64,000 bases of DNA from Caenorhabditis elegans (GCF_000002985.6 NC_003281.10:11098001-11162000), one strand, 5' to 3'. Counted from the first letter of the stretch, positions 1 to 12,462 are shown. Notes: generated by a model from the sequence alone, not told the origin. Program-made: numbers and translations.

Positions 1-1159
1 AGCTCAGTCTAGAAAAATGAATTTTTCATTAGAAAATTAGAAAAAAAGGGGCGGAGCTTAATTTTGCAACCCTGCGGCACAGTTTTTCTCCTTTTTTCGT
101 TGATTTTTTTCCAATAATGTTTTTTTAGGCTTTTAGGCTTTACTAATTTTTTTTTCAACCTAAAATCCAAATTTTAAAAAAAGGAGGAAAAAACTGTGCC
201 TCCGGGTTGCAAAATCAGGCTCCGCCTCTTTTTCTGTGCCGCGCGCTGCTTTTTGCAAAACTTTAGACTGTTTTATTTCAACAGTATTGCTTGGAATGTG
301 TCTTTTTCACGATTTCCTTGATAAGCCATTTTGTGGGCGTGGTCTCACAAGCCCCGCCCCCTTCTTTTAAATTTTTTCTGAAATATAACATTTTTGAAAA
401 AATGAGACACACACACATTCCAAACTGATTTCTTAAAATTTTGCAAAAAATGTTCAGACTACGCCCATTTTGGAGGCGGAGTTAACGATTTTTTGGACTA
501 AAAAAATTAAAATTCAAATTGTCAAACCACGCTCACAAAATGGGCGGAGCTTGTGGAATTCTCACAAAATTTCGAATTTTGTCAAACATTTTTCATTTTT
601 TCTCCATTTTTCTCGGCAAAAAATCGTGTACCTACCAATTTTGAAACACAAAATGCTAGGAGCAAATGTGTATACGGATGAAAATAAAAAGTAAAGCAAA
701 AGTAGAAAATCGATTGGCAAATAACCGCAAAAATTGTGCAAATCGATAGAATTTTCGAGATTGTCAGCTTTGAGGTGCTGGAGGCGTCGTCATCTGAAAT
801 TATTTTTTGAAAAAAAATTTTAAAAAAATTGTCCGAGAGGAGTCAGTGAAAAATCTTGAATTTTCTTAATTTTTTGAGAAAAAATTTTTCAAAAATTTTG
901 AAAAAATTAATTTTTTAAAATTTGTTTCGTTAGTTATAAATTCGAGATTTTTCGCTGAAATTCGGAAAAAAAATTAAAAATTCCTTTTTTTTCCGAAAAA
1001 AACATTAATTTTTCTATAATTAAGCACCTGTCATTCGCCGATAATTATTATTTGCCGAATTTGAATTTGGAATACATAAAACTATAAAATTGACGACGAT
1101 GAAGAATGTGTAGACTCCGAATGATATTATCTGTAATTTATATTTTTTGTAATTTTGAA
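1..1159. repeat. Repeat-rich DNA with a foldback element
   Basis: No gene is visible. Positions 41-232 form a foldback: GGGGCGGAGCTTAATTTTGC near 48 is matched in reverse by GGTTGCAAAATCAGGCTCC near 205-222, with a diverged centre. The rest is A/T-rich, with scattered CGCCCATTTTGGAGGCGGAG-type motifs that are common in interspersed worm repeats. Short open frames here have no splice context or coding character. Confidence 0.55.
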
Positions 1160-3060
1160 AAAAAAATTTGATACTTTTTTTTGTAATAAATAATTGAAAA
1201 AATACAATAAAAAAATTATTATACATTCCCGCAATTGTACCAGCTCATTTTAAAGACACATACACTTTTGGGTCCCGCCACGATCCACGTAATTTAGGAC
1301 TCTTCTAGGATTCAAAAGATGTAGACCGTGGCGAGACCCATCGGAATATATTATTTATGCGCTTTTAAATTGGCATGACCTTTTTTCGGCGAATGTATAA
1401 TAAAATTATTATGATCATAAAATGATACAAAGTTTCTTCAAAGCAAAAAATAAATTATTACACATTCGCCGAAAAACTACCTCCTATTTTAAAGGCGCAT
1501 GTACTTTTGGGTCCCGCCACTTTAAAGCTCCAAAAAGCATTAATCGTGGCGAAACCCAAAGCACAAAAATGTGCGCGCCTTTAAACTGAAATTGCATTCT
1601 TCTACAAATGTATAATATTTTTTGTGTTAGAGTTTTATTTAAAAAAAAAATTTTTTTAATTAAAAAATTTTTATTACACATTCGCCGAAAAATGCGCTCC
1701 TATTTTAAAATCGCAAACACTTTTTCCTATTTGGGTCCCGACACGATCCACGTCATTTTTAGGGATTTTAAGCTTCAAAAAGTCGAAATCGGGGCGAGGC
1801 CCAACCTAAAAAATGTGTGCACCTTTAAATTGAGATGAAATTTTTTCGCGGAATGTGTAATAATTTTTTTCTACAGCACCTTATTACAAGATGGCCCAAT
1901 TGGCCATAGTCCTTCGGCTCGACATTCGTCGAGAAATGGTGAAAAGCCCATCGGATTTTTTGGCCTGAAAATCTATAAATTTTGGGGCCGAGGCGTGTGA
2001 AAAGGATAGGAAATAGAGGTGAAAACCTGAGAAATTATCGATTTTTTTTGTATAGCCGTTAAATTAGATTTTTTAATTCGAGAAACAAGAGAACAACAAT
2101 AACGACAACAGTAAAAAGATATGGGGAAAAATTGAAAAAAAAATCCAATTTTTTTGAATAAAAAAGTTGAAAAATGGGTTGAAAGCGGAAATGTCTGGGG
2201 CAATTTATGAGGGGAAATGGGATTTTTAAATTTTTTATATTATTTTTTTTTTGGAATTTTTCACTAGAAAAAAACCGTTAACTGAAAAAAAATACTAAAA
2301 ATTAGCTTAAACTCGGCGGAATTTCTATTTTTTCGAGAAAAACTTGATTATGAGCCAAATTTTTTAAATTTATGTAAATTTTCACTGAATTTCTGGATTT
2401 TCCAAATTAAAAAATTCCAAAAATTTTCCAAAAATTCGAAATTTTGAGCCAGTTTCTTCTAAAAAGTTTCTCAAGGAATTTTCAACAAAAAAAATCAATT
2501 TTTTGAGAAAAATATGAATTTTATTGTTAGGGCTAAATTTCACTCAATTTCCAGGGATTTTCTGAAAGTAAAAAAATTCCAAAAATTCAATTATTTGAGA
2601 AAAATGGTATTTCCGGATCAACTACACTATAAATTCGAAACTTTTGAGCCAGGAGTGACTGAAAATTAGTTTAAAATTTGTGGAATTCTAAAAATTAAAA
2701 TCTGCGAGAAAAACAAGATTTTGGGCTCCAAAATTCCAAATTTCTGGCTCAATTTCGCTCATTTTTCGCGGATTTACTAAAAATAAAAATTCTTTAAAAA
2801 ATACCAAAAAACCCAAAATTTTGAGCCAGTTTCTTCTACAAATTAGCAGAAAATTGGAGAAATTCCAAAAATATTAATTTTTCGAGAAATCTGGCCATTT
2901 TTCTAAAGGAATTTCCTAAAAAATGGGGGGGGGGGGGGGGAATTTAAAATCCGAAATTAAAAAAAAAAACAGAAATTGGGCTCCAAAAAGCCCCTAAAAA
3001 CGGGAATTTTGGCTCGATTTTTACGGAATTTTTACAACAAAAAAAAAACGGGGGAAAAGT
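1160..3060 (+). repeat. Segmental duplicate block A1 (partner 17480-19190)
   Basis: This block aligns in direct orientation with 17480-19190. Both begin with the same run around GTAATAAATAATTGAAAAAA, pass through a cluster of short elements with GGGTCCCGCCACG / CGTGGCGAGACCC arms (1215-1870 here), share CACCTTATTACAAGATGGCC, and end in the same TTTTTACGGAATTTTTACAA run. Indels separate the copies. No gene is visible; the shared A/T tracts after 2200 look like intron-type DNA. Confidence 0.75.
2925..2940 (+). repeat. 16-G homopolymer tract
   Basis: Sixteen consecutive G residues lie inside duplicate block A1. The corresponding place in the partner block (near 19065) has only four G residues, so the tract expanded or contracted after the duplication. 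Such tracts can fold as G-quadruplexes. Confidence 0.9.
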
Positions 3061-4452
3061 ACAATTTTTCAAAAAAAAAACTAGAGAATATCATTGATAA
3101 GTGCAAAAAAAATTCAATGATAACTATCAAATTCTCCTACACAGACAATGTTCTTATCATGGAAAATTCGTAGAAAAAAGATACGCAGAGAAAACGAGTG
3201 TTTGCTGAGCAAAAAGTGGTGGGCGGAGTCGGGAAGCGGGTCCTAGTGGCGCTGATCTACGGGCATTTTAGTCCAAAATCCATGTGGCTGCGGCCCGAAA
3301 TCTGTCGCTTTTTCCGTGACGCTTCGAAATTGCAATACGTACAGCTGACATTGATCCGTGAACTTGTTTCTGCAAAAAAAATGGGATTTTTTTGGAGTTT
3401 TTATAAGAAAAATTGGGGTTTCGGATTTCGCAATAGTTCAGTTTCTTTTTGGAGAAAATGATGACAAAATGGGGATTTTTTTAGATTTTTAAATTTTTTT
3501 TCAAAGATGATAGGATGATGACATATACGAAATCGGGATGTGGAAAAAAAATTGGAAAAAAAATTTTTGGAATTTTTTAAAGGATTTTCAGGTTTTCCAG
3601 ATTGGCTTTTTTTTTTTTTTTAAATGTGGAAAAAAAAAGTTTTTTGACGAAAATTTAACGATTATTTAGGTTTTTTAAAAAAATTGAAAAAAATTTTTTT
3701 TTTGAAAATTTTAAATGCAAAATTTTTGAAATTAAAAAAAAATTATTCAAAAAAAGCTTTAAAATTTCAAAAAATGTTTACTTTTTTTTTTAATTTTAAA
3801 GAAAATAATTTTTTTTTAAATTGAATTTTTTCAGATTTTCCAGACCAAATTTTACGAATTATTGATTTTTTCATTAAAAAAACTAATAAAATGTGTGTGG
3901 TTTTTTTTGAAAATGTTTTCAAAATTTTCCGACGAATTCTAGGTTTTTTCAACAAAAAAAACCGGAAAAAACTGTTTTTTTAATTTTTAAAAAAAGTTTT
4001 TTAGACAAAAATTTAACGATTTTAATTTTTTTTATTGGAAAAAATCTGAAATTTTAATTTTTTAATTTATTAATTTAAAAAACTAGTTTTTAAAGTCTCT
4101 CTTCAAAAATTGAAATTTTCTGAAATAAAACACTTTTTCGAATTTTTTCCGGACATTTTTGAGAGTCAAAAAGGCGAAATTCTTGGTTTTTTTTAATAAA
4201 AAAAAATGTTTAAAAAATTCGGATTTTTACTAATTTTCTAATTTTTTTCTTCAAAAAAAATACCAAAATTGTTATACAAAAATTAAAATTTTGGTATTTT
4301 TCAATTTTTCGGGATATTTTTTGAAAAAAAGTCAGATTTATAGGCGAAAAATCTTAAAATAATCGACTTTCTAGGAATTTTTAACCCTAAAATTCAATTT
4401 TCTTCAATTTTATTCGGTAAAAAGTCGTTTTTTCTCCAAATTTCCAGATATT
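3061..4452. other. A/T-rich DNA with an inverted copy of 28140-28400
   Basis: No gene is recognised. Positions 3200-3480 are an inverted copy of about 28140-28400, including an exon-like stretch preceded in the 28-kb copy by TTTCTTACAG. The remainder (3480-4440) is A/T-tract DNA without an open frame that looks coding. Confidence 0.6.
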
Positions 4453-7112
4453 TCAGCCTGTACTAACACGAAAATCCTTGAGCAAAAAGTCATTTGGCTG
4501 ATTTTCGGCTCCTCTAACGATTGATTCGATCAGCTTCACACCTTGAATCATAAATTGACCACCAGCATCCTCCAGAACGATATTCGCTGAAAATTAGTGG
4601 AATTTTTCGTTGAAAAATGGTTAAAAAGGGAAAATTTGTGGAGTTTTCACAAATTTCTGAAGGATTTAACGAAAAAACTGAAATATTCCGACAAAAAACC
4701 ACGAAAAAATGCAATTTTTAGCTCGAAAATTGTGGAAATTACGATTTTTTCACAGAAATTCCAATGTTTCTGCGAGCATTTTGAGCGAATTTTATGTGAA
4801 ATTTCCCGATTTTCATCGAGAAAACTGGGGAAACTCGCTAAAATCCCGTGAAATTATAATTTTCGACCTGAAAATCGGTTAAAGGCTCTTAAAATCGCAA
4901 TTTCAGCTATTTTATGGACATTTTTATACAAAAATTTCTGGATTTTCCAGAGAAAGTAGGGAAATTATTGGGTTTTTAAGCTAAAATGGCCGATTTTTCA
5001 GCGAAATTCCTGATTTTCGACGGAACATTCCGAATTCTGATCAATTTAAGCGGTTTCGGAGCATTTTTCAAGCGAAATTGCTGGATTTTCACCTCGAAAA
5101 TTGTGAAAATTACATAAAAACGTTGGAAAACAGCTGAAAATTGTGATTTTTTCACTAAAATTCCGGTTTTTCTGCTTTTTTTTGAGCATTTTGAGCTCAT
5201 TTTTATCAAATTTTAATTGAAATTTTTCGATTTTTCAGTCTGAAAATCGGTTAAATGCTCTTAAAATCGCATTTTCAGCTCTTTTTTGGACATTTTTAAA
5301 CCAAAATTTCCGAATTTTCCAGAGAAAGTAGGGAAATTATTGGGTTTTTAAGCTAAAATGACCGATTTTTCAGCAAAATTCCTGATTTTCACCTCAAAAA
5401 TTGTGAAAAATGCATAGAAACGTTGGAAAACAGCTGAAAATTGTGATTTTTTCGCTAAAATTTAAGTTTTTCTGCTTTTTTGGACCATTTGAGCTCACTT
5501 TTATCAAATTTCAATTGAAAATTTTCCATTTTTCATAGTAAATCGGTAAAATGCTCTTAAAATCGCAATTTCAGCTATTTTGAGGGCATTTTTAAACAAA
5601 AATTTCTGGATTTTCCAGAGAAAGTAGGGAAATTATTGAGTTTTTAAGCTAAAATGGCCGATTTTTCAGCAAAATTCCTGGTTTTCGACGGAAAATTCGG
5701 TATTCCGATCAATTTTACCGGTTTCGGAGCATTTTTAAAGCGAATTTCATGGATTTTTATCGTTTTTCCACTCAAAATTCCCAATTTTTAGCTGAAAATC
5801 TGCAAAATCCGTACAAATAATTGGCGCCAGTACATTTGCCAAATTGAGCAAAGCATCCGGCAGCTCAAATGGTGAAACTGCATTGGATTTCGATGAGCTC
5901 ACAACTCCAAATTCGAATGGGCTCACGTCGGGATTCTGAAATTTATGGAATTTTAGGCTTTTTTACGTGGAAAAATTGCAAAAACCTGCACAAAAACTCG
6001 TTTCAAATCACTTTTTCCCTCGATTTTCTCATTTTCGAATCGGATTTCCAGGGTGGAAGGATCCACGTGTCGTTCTCGATTTATATCGTAAATCTGAAAG
6101 AAAAAAAATATTTTTTCGAAGTTTTTTAGAGTTTTCAGCGAATTTTCAAGCTTTTTTTGGAAAAATTACAGATTTTCACTGAAAAAACTGCAAATTTCGT
6201 CAATTTTCAGCTTTTTTTACAATAAAATTGTCATTTCTAACAGGTTTCGGTCAAAATTTTGTGGTTTTTAGTAATTTTTTAAGGTTTTGAACTGAAAATT
6301 GCATTTTGAAAATGTATTTTTCGGATTTTCAGTCAACTTTCAAGATTTTTACTCAAAAATATCGAATTTTTGAGAAAAAGGCGAGTTTTCAGCTTTTTTT
6401 GACAACAAAATTTGAATTTTTCACTAGTTTTCAGTCAAAAGTTTGTGTTTTGAACAGAAACTTGCAGTTTAAAAATGTATTTTTCGGGTTTTCAGCCATT
6501 TTTCAAGATTTTAACAGAAAATTATCGAATTAAATCGATTTTTTTATGATTTTTATCGAAAAAATTATATTTCAATTTGTTTTTTTGCGTTTTTTACGGC
6601 AGAATTGCAATTCTGACGAATTTTCGGGTTTTTAAATCGAAAATTACAATTAAAATGTATTTTTAGCTAAATTTCAAGATTTTTACTGAAAAATGCAGAA
6701 TTTCATCGATTTTTAGCGCAAAATTGCAATTTTCTATAAATCTTCCGGTTATTAACTGAAAAATCGGATTTTAAATTGATTTTTCTTCATTTTTTTTCTC
6801 GAAAATGCAGTTTAAAATCGATTTTTTTCGCGTTTTCCAGCCAAAAACCACGAACATTGATGAAATTAAGAATTGTATCGATTAATCCCGGCTTATTCCA
6901 CGCCAAACGCTTCGAACTGCCCAGATAATTGATAAAACAGGGGAAGAGATCGGCATGATTCCGGCAAAGGCTCGGATATCGATCGAGAAGCACCGAAAGT
7001 GTGCTCAGTGCGAGGTGGCGGACTCTGAAAATTCAAAATTTCCCATTTTTCAGCAAAAATGCACTGACTCTGTGACGATATTCGTTAGAGCGCGGATCAC
7101 GTGAGACAGGAA
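4453..7112 (-). pseudogene. 5'-truncated inverted copy of the IPI1/TEX10-like gene
   Basis: On the minus strand this segment carries the end of exon 3 (7068-7112) and exons 4 (6856-7024), 5 (5986-6093), 6 (5815-5935) and 7 (4453-4586, including stop) of the gene intact at 21803-25124. Exons 1, 2 and most of exon 3 are absent, and the copy breaks at 7112 into a zinc-finger/RMD-like copy. All splice acceptors are kept; one donor reads GTCAGT where the full gene has GTGAGT. By eye, exons 5 and 6 are identical to the full gene. Exon 4 has two silent differences and exon 7 has seven, all silent. The exon 3 piece has one silent change and one Leu-to-Ile change. Introns differ by many indels. No promoter or start is seen, so it is called a pseudogene, although the pattern implies past selection on the protein. 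Confidence 0.75.
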
Positions 7113-8397
7113 AAGCTTTGGAATTATCCATTTTGAGAGCAAGCCGAAACATTCCAATGGCGGCTTCTTTGTTTTCATTGTAAAGAAGCGCTTTGCCCAG
7201 GTGTACAATATTATCGATCCAATACGGTATGAGATCGAAAGCGGATCTGAACTGATAAATGGCATCGTCGATAGCGTCATATGGGGTGGCATAATGATGA
7301 ATTAACTGTTGTCGGTCAGACTCCCAAATCTCCAGTGCTGAAAGAGCCCAACGGCCAAGAATATTATTGTACATTGCATTTTTTCCTGCCTGGATAGAGA
7401 TGGCACGATCGAGATATTGTCTGCAGTGTCTCATCTCCAGATTCTTTTCATCGCCTTCAAGATATTCGATTGCCTTTCCTGACATCACAGCGGCCCAATG
7501 AGCAGCCAAGATGTTGTACGAATCGGTGTTCCAGGCTTCGGTAGCGTACATCTTTCCTTTGATTATGATGTCCTTTCTCTTTTCCTTCTCAACAAAATTT
7601 CCAATTTTTGTACACAATTTTGCCAAACGACAGAGAAGATCGATGGACTTCTCTCCAGAATCGTATCTCTGCAAATTTCGAATTTTATTTCATTGTTTAA
7701 ATACAAATGAATAGTCTACCATCTTTAAAGCTTCAAAACAGTCGATATAGAAGTCACGAGTAATCATTGGAGAATCAACGACAGCAATCTGAAATCGAAT
7801 GATTTTTCGTTAAAAAGAGTACTTAACTGTATAAAAAACCTGAACTGGCTACTGTAGCACTGGCGTCGATGTACTGGCTTGCTATTTGTAATTTTCTGAT
7901 CAAATTGTGACAGCGAAATTCAAGTTGTTGTCATTTTTGTGATTTCTTTTAATTTTTATCGAATGATTTCCGTAAGTCGCCGCTAGTGATACAGTAGTCT
8001 TTGAAAAAGTTACTGTAGTTTTCGATACAAGATATTTTGCGCAAAACGCATTCTCAGATAAAATAAAATTATCATCTGCTCCTTACCAGCTTTTCCGTGC
8101 TCGTGTTTCCCCAATGACGAATAACCGCTCGCATGATCACTGAATTGAATTCTTCAATCACATCACCGGATACTCTCACTGCTGCAATTATGGAATCTAC
8201 AATTCTGAAATATTATATTTATTTTAGCTCTGAGATAACAACAATACCTAGTATTTCTAATTTTTGGATCATCGAATGTTTGAGCATTTTCGTGAGCTAA
8301 AAGAGTATGCTCTTTGGCCTCTTCTGCAGAGCCAAAGCTCTCTTCGCACTCTGAACACATGTGTTCCAGATGATGATCCGCAGTGAGATGATCGTCC
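7033..8397 (-). CDS. Chimeric copy of the zinc-finger/RMD-like gene with an antisense-derived tail
   Basis: Four exons match exons 2-5 of the complete gene at 19235-21199: 8248-8397, 8087-8204, 7720-7788 and 7033-7668. They appear almost identical in sequence. Homology stops just upstream (about 8427), so exon 1 with the normal ATG is missing. The first in-frame ATG, at 8360, would give about 311 residues with only the second C2H2 finger. At about 7112 the frame leaves the RMD-like sequence after LALKM and continues about 31 residues into DNA that is antisense exon 3 and its adjacent intron from the TEX10-like gene (ending LLKNGKF, stop at 7033). Whether it is expressed cannot be seen. It may be a young chimeric gene or a decaying copy. 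Confidence 0.5.
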
Positions 8398-8427
8398 CTG
8401 AAACAAAAACCGGTGATTATGCAATAT
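7112..8427 (+). repeat. Segmental duplicate block A2 (partner 19297-21127)
   Basis: This block is nearly identical to 19297-21127 in direct orientation, apart from a 0.53-kb foldback present only in the second copy. The left edge is the switch into inverted TEX10-like DNA near 7112. The right edge is near 8427, where ATGCAATATAATA here replaces ATGCAATACAATG. Confidence 0.85.
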
Positions 8428-10313
8428 AATATTTGTATATATATTAAATTGCACGTTTTTGGCGAATTTATAATATCATCATTTTTCTAATAAAAAAGCA
8501 TACAGTATTTTGAAACAAAATGGAATTATTACACATTCTCAAAAATATGACCTCATATTTTGAAAAGTTTTGGGTCTCGCCACAATTCACGTCATGTTGA
8601 GGGGTTTTAAGCTCCAAAAAGCGTAAATTTTTTCGGGTTTTTAAACTCCAAAAAGACAAAATCGTGGCGAGACCCTGCAAATTCCGCCTCCTATAGTCGG
8701 GTCTCGTTGGGTATTTGGCTGCAAAACCGGAAAATCGAATTTTTCGTTTTTTTTTAAGAATAATTTTTATGCCGAAATTGTTGAACTTTCAAAATTTTCA
8801 ATTTCGCCGTCAAATACCTAACGAGACCCATGATTCGGGGGCGGAGCATTTTCTATTCGCCATGGAGCGTGTTTGCACTGTAACTTTGCATTTTTCTGCG
8901 TCTCCATAATATATTATACGCTTTCCTAAATTTTCAGACATTTGACCGCAAAAATGTTTTATTTGAGGTTAAATTATTGATTTTAAGGTAAGTTTCAGAG
9001 TAAAAATTCACCGAAACTTTAAAATTTCTCTAAAAATCGTCTGAAAAAAGCAAAACATTTTCAGCAAAATTCGAATATTTTTGTCGAAATTTTGGAAAAA
9101 AAATTTTGGTCAAAAAAATTATTACACATTCCCGCAATTCTTCAGCTCGTTTTAAAGGCGCATACATAGGTATCGCCACGATCCAGTAGATCGTGGCGAG
9201 ACCCATTGGGATATATTATGTATGCGCCTTCAAATTGGGAGGACATTTTTTTGACGAATGTATAATAATAATAATTTTTTTCGAGTTTAAAGGAGGACTA
9301 ACGGTTCGGACGAAAATTTTTCTATAGACTATATTTATGCTCCTGATACCGAATATCGATGTGAAAAAATTCAAAAAAATTTCCCTGATTTTATATTAAT
9401 TTATTAAAATCCGAAAATTCATTGGTTACCTATAAGGCTGTTTTTAAATTCCCAAGTTTGCCGCGCAACGACACTCCGCTCTCGCCGCACGCTAAACAGC
9501 GCGCGCTGTGCTTTTTAATTTTATTTTTCCAAGGAAATTCGTTTTTAATTGCTTTTCTTGATTAAAAAAGCGGATTAGCCTTTTTTTATTGAAAATTTTG
9601 AAAAAAAAAGTTCTTTTTCAGCATAAATAACTCTTTGGGCTGGTTTCTCCGCGTTTCTGATTGAAATTGTTGCTTATTGAGATTTACTTTGTTTTAGCTT
9701 TTAAAAAATAGTTTCTATTTATACTTTTTTTCACTAAAAGTTATGAAAACGAATAAAATACTGACCTGTATTGATAAATTAAATAATTTTCATCACCAAA
9801 TTAAAAAGCTTTTGTGAAATTGAAAAAAAAATCAACAGGTATTTTTTTGAGTAATTTCGTATTAAAAATCTTTATTCTGGAAAAATTGGGCTCGGATCAT
9901 ATGAATAGCTAATTTTATACTTTATCCCTATGTTTCAAAAGAATGACGCTTTCGTGTGAATTTCTATTAACACGAGACCCCCACCACCTCTAGAATTATT
10001 AATGCTGAAAAAGAGTGTTTTAAATATATTATTTACTATTAAAAATGGAAAAAAATATTAAATTAAAACAAAACAAAAATTAGAAGCAGAAGTTCGTCAC
10101 CGAGTGCCACCGAGAAGTCGAAGATCGCCGGAAATCTGGAAAAAAATTAAAGTATTAAAAAAGTTACAATTTATATCATTTTTTGAAAAAAAAATTGTCA
10201 CACTAATTGATAAAAATTGTATCGTGCTCATATGTACAAGTTCTGAACTGAATAGACTATATTGAAAATAAAAAGAAATTATTCGAGAGATTTTCAAATA
10301 TATTTTAGGTTAG
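8428..10313. repeat. Interspersed-repeat region
   Basis: No gene is visible. It contains short elements of the GAGACCC family (about 8466-8690 and 9110-9275, each with TTATTACACATTC-type ends), and a separate inverted-repeat element at 8698-8832 whose arms read GGGTCTCGTTGGGTATTTG and the reverse complement of AAATACCTAACGAGACCC. The rest is A/T-rich with a GC-rich patch near 9460-9515. Confidence 0.55.
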
Positions 10314-12462
10314 ATGGTTCAAGATAAACGATGCCAGTATTGCTTCAGGCTCACGCCGCCTTCAGAGGTTACACGAGTTCCAATCAAACCGGAAGAACGC
10401 TAGAGTTGGATAAACGTGCTAGGGGCTGAATTTGCTAAAAATATAGAGGGTAAAAAAGCTGTGTACATCTGTCGTTTTCATCTACACGACGTCGAGTTTT
10501 CGGGAATTGATTCAAAATTGACTCGAAGAAAGGCTCGAACAACACCTGTCAGTTCAGGAAAGTGAAAAATTGTATCCTTTCATAAAAATTACAGGAAAAG
10601 AAGGAATCTGAAAGTGTCAGTCCAGGAATCTGGAAGTGTCAGTACACACATGGCTCAGATTTTCAAAACTCTAGGAAAAGATTACTCGATGAGACAACTG
10701 ATGACACAAATCAAAAAAATTCCACCGAAATCAGTAGTGATGAAATGGACTTCATGGTGAGTAAACATTTATGTAGGATCTGACTTGATTGAGCGGTTTT
10801 TACTACGTGGCCGTAAAATAAGAAAACTCGGCCACCTTCATAACATGGATACGGAACATTTTCTCAAAAATCGCCACGGTGAAACTATAGAACCCCCTTT
10901 CGAGAGCATTCTCGTCAAATTTCAGAAACATCCCACGTCAAAAATCCCAGATAAATCTTGGCCGAGTTTTTGATTTTTCTAGGCCACGTAGTAAAAGGTT
11001 TTTCTTTGGGTTATTTCTGAAATTAAGACTGTTTTGGATTTTTTTGAAGTGAAATCACGCTACTGTACCTTTAAAAAAGTTGAATATTTATTTTTTGATT
11101 CATGAACAGTCACGTAGAGAAGAACTAGATGACTGGACAGAAGACGCTGAAGCCTTTGGATTAGAAGAATCAGAAGAATTCCATGATTTCGAAAGTGAAT
11201 CCAATTCTCCGGAGAATGAATATGGGTCTGGTGATGACTATAGTCCAGGAGAGAACGATGAAGAAGACACGGACTGCGAAATCGATGAAGAAAAAACGTA
11301 TAGCTACGTTTTAGTCGATTTTACGCAACTTCTAGAATTACTTCTACAATGCAGATATTGCTCAAGCAAAAATGTCTGTTCTCAGAAAATTGACACATAT
11401 GGTGCATCGATTTCGGTAAAAAGCAATGTTTTCTTTTTGTAAATATTCTTAAATCACAGGTTTCGTTAGAATGCTATGATTGCCGTAGAGATTGGACGTG
11501 GTCGTCTTCTAAGAAAATTCAAAACTTGAAAGAGTGCCAAGTAAATCGAGATATTTCGACAACTTGTGCCATGATTGGAGCTTCTTACAGTGTATGGTTC
11601 TACCTAATTTAGCCGCTATTTGTTTAATTCAGAAAGTGTTTGATTTTTTCCATTGGCTTGGTGCTCCGGCTCTGCGAGAAACCGGTCATTACAAAATAAT
11701 CAAAGCTCACGTCGAGCCAGAGGTGAACAAAATTTACGATGAAATGCAACAAGAAATAACGGAAATTGTATTATGTGAAAGTCTTAAGGTTCAACGAGCA
11801 CAAAACGGATCCACAGAACTCTAAAATTTCAGAATGGTGGACTTCATCTAGCTGGTGACGCTATGTACGATTCTCGGGGATTTACTGCGAAATACTGTAG
11901 ATATGCACTCCTATGTGTTTACACCAATTTTGTTGTGGAGGTTGAGCTAATGAGAAAAGTGAACCATTCAGGTACTATTTCTACTCTATGTTTATATTAT
12001 CATATCCTTAGATTCGTCGAAAGCTATGGAGCCGAAATCTCTGGAAATAGCGTTGAGAAGATTCAATAAAACAGTGGAAGATGATAATAGAGGGGTGGCC
12101 ATTAACTCGATTACGACTGACCGTGATTCAACAGTTTGCAAATTGATTTCAGAAAAGTTCCAAAACATTGACCAATATTTCGACGGTTGGCACTTTGTGA
12201 AAAATTTGCAGACTACGTTTCGACAGGTAACTCATTAAGGGTTGAGACTTTAATTATTCCTTACTGATACGAATATTTCATAACAAATTCTTAGAAAGCG
12301 AATCAGAAGCAGATGGAGCCAGTAAGAGAATGGCTACGCCCGCTGCTCAATCACTTGTATTATTCTTTTGAATCATCGAAAGGAGACGGAGATCTGGCTA
12401 CTGAAAAACTGCATTCTTTTTTTCTGCATTGCCAAGGAATTCACAGAGGATTTAAAGTCTAG
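10314..12462 (+). pseudogene. Transposase-like gene with C2CH-type N-terminus, one internal stop
   Basis: Eight exons join in a single frame: 10314-10561, 10595-10756, 11110-11415, 11460-11589, 11633-11788, 11833-11971, 12012-12226 and 12295-12462 (508 codons including the last stop). All junctions keep GT..AG. Only a TAG at codon 30 (10401-10403) breaks it. The N-terminus has RCQYC and later YICRFHLHD, resembling a THAP/C2CH-like zinc module. An acidic segment (exon 3) follows, then CRYC and CYDC pairs. The core has GDAMYDSRGFTAKYC, TTDRD and FDGWHFVKNL, which resemble the conserved acidic motifs of DDE-type transposase-like proteins found in several animals. The superfamily is not assigned. 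It ends early at FKV, so the C-terminal part of the family appears lost. Intron 2 is expanded by a 200-bp element. Confidence 0.6.
10797..10996. mobile_element. 200-bp inverted-repeat element in the transposase intron
   Basis: The ends are perfect inverted repeats: TTTTACTACGTGGCC at the left and GGCCACGTAGTAAAA at the right. Internal AACTCGGCCACC and CTTGGCCGAGTTTT also pair. It has no coding capacity, so it is a non-autonomous (MITE-like) insertion. Confidence 0.75.
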
